Assembly: GCF_042660205.1 (NCBI RefSeq)
Contig: NZ_JBHSTQ010000008.1
Coordinates: 62,001 to 126,000, forward strand
DNA from: Sporolactobacillus kofuensis
GTDB lineage: Bacteria > Bacillota > Bacilli > Bacillales > Sporolactobacillaceae
Direction of reading: 5' to 3'
DNA: 64,000 nt
Shown: positions 63,541 to 64,000 of the stretch, piece by piece
How positions within the stretch are numbered: position 1 is the stretch's first letter
Layout of the letters: the number at the start of each line of letters is the position of its first letter
Notes under the pieces: model-generated
Databases searched by the model: none
Told to the model about the DNA's origin: nothing
The model's input: only the letters and a program-made list of their open reading frames with translations
Translations under genes and position numbers: made by a program

Positions 63541-64000
63541 ATGGATAAAAGCAAGCTCTACACACGGTTGTTCCAAGTTGCCTATTTTATCATTGGCGCA
63601 GCCATTGTTGGCCTATTTGTCTATTTTATTGTTCTTCTGATCGGCAATCATTACACGGATGATGAAAAATTGGTAATGAGTAGAACCTCAGTTGTTGTTG
63701 ATGAACAAGGGCATGAAATTTCTAGACTCTATGCAGAAAATCGTGATCCGGTTGCTTTGAAAAAAATACCCAAGCATGTTCAAGATGCTTTCATTGCAAC
63801 TGAAGATCAACGTTTCTATAAGCATTCAGGAATTGACTTACGCGGGGTGGCACGCGCACTTGTAGCAGATATCATGGTCGGAGGAAAAGCTGAAGGAGCG
63901 AGCACCATAACGCAGCAGTTGGCGAGAAATGCATATCTCTCAAATGAGAAGACCTGGTTTCGAAAATTTAAAGAGGCCGCAATTGCTGTTAGTCTTGAAC
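63541..64000 (+). CDS. Class A penicillin-binding protein, N-terminal part (cut by window end)
   Basis: The reading frame is open from ATG 63541 to the end of the window (153 codons). It begins with a short cytoplasmic stretch, one transmembrane helix (about 12-38), and then the GT51 transglycosylase domain with catalytic Glu in ATEDQRFYKHSGIDLRGVARAL and the motif GASTITQQLARN. It polymerises lipid II into glycan; the transpeptidase domain should follow beyond the window. It resembles PbpG or Pbp1A-type proteins; the subtype is not clear. GGGGAGG precedes the ATG by four bases. Confidence 0.92.
   Translation, partial: MDKSKLYTRLFQVAYFIIGAAIVGLFVYFIVLLIGNHYTDDEKLVMSRTSVVVDEQGHEISRLYAENRDPVALKKIPKHVQDAFIATEDQRFYKHSGIDLRGVARALVADIMVGGKAEGASTITQQLARNAYLSNEKTWFRKFKEAAIAVSLE

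Noticed and set aside
1..64000. CRISPR arrays, prophage, intact insertion sequences, rRNA and origin motifs
   Set aside because: No regularly spaced repeats, phage structural genes, transposases, rRNA or DnaA-box clusters were seen.

Overview
The window looks like chromosomal DNA from a low-to-moderate GC, endospore-forming member of the Bacillales. Evidence for sporulation is a pair of coat-F family proteins and homologues of YunB, LytH and YutH. Strong AGGAGG ribosome binding sites and frequent TTG and GTG starts fit the same group. Much of the gene order matches the Bacillus subtilis yus-yur-yun-yut-yum region: yusI-gcvH, a metQ remnant, sufCDSUB, yunD, yunC, yunB, lytH, yutD, yutF, yutH, nfu (yutI), the erpA-like yutM, dapF, yuzD and the NADH dehydrogenase. 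I cannot name the species; Sporolactobacillaceae or a neighbouring family is a guess.

Layout. 1-3600: hom-thrC-thrB threonine operon on the minus strand, followed by a tiny membrane peptide gene. 3700-7511: SNF2 helicase plus SWIM protein operon (ywqA-ywqB type), minus strand. 7900-9760: lipM-lipA lipoate synthesis. 9940-17150: gltC divergent from gltA-gltB (glutamate synthase). 17340-21115: ppx-ppk polyphosphate metabolism. 21190-24830: nrdI-nrdE-nrdF class Ib ribonucleotide reductase behind two NrdR-like boxes. 24980-28510: YpjP, an SGNH hydrolase, a secreted CAP-domain protein and two coat proteins. 28680-32005: yusI, gcvH, sigI-rsgI and a truncated metQ. 32200-37675: suf Fe-S assembly operon. 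37800-46300: yun/yut block with dapF. 46700-53675: CcpA-type-controlled sugar ABC importer with a GH31 glucosidase, inserted between dapF and yuzD. 53780-55825: yuzD and a type II NADH dehydrogenase. 55890-56645: divergent pair of XRE regulators. 56825-60665: asparagine synthase, yuzA and pgi. 61050-64000: a YggT protein, tRNA-Ala(CGC), a frameshifted amino acid permease and the start of a class A penicillin-binding protein.

How the parts connect. LipM, LipA and GcvH form the octanoyl transfer and sulfur insertion route, with GcvH as lipoyl domain. LipA needs Fe-S clusters, as does GltAB; the suf operon, Nfu and the A-type carrier supply them. DapF, the PBP and LytH act on peptidoglycan. SigI-RsgI is a stress or envelope-sensing module whose RsgI lacks the usual Asn-Pro cleavage motif.

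Most coding content is ordinary core genome. The observations most worth a second look are the altered RsgI motif, the metQ remnant, a degenerate family of intergenic structured repeats, a compound palindrome near 44.6 kb, a CGC-anticodon tRNA-Ala without encoded CCA, the XRE pair with repeated operator-like sites, and the poorly understood SNF2/SWIM operon. I found no CRISPR array, prophage, intact insertion sequence or rRNA.
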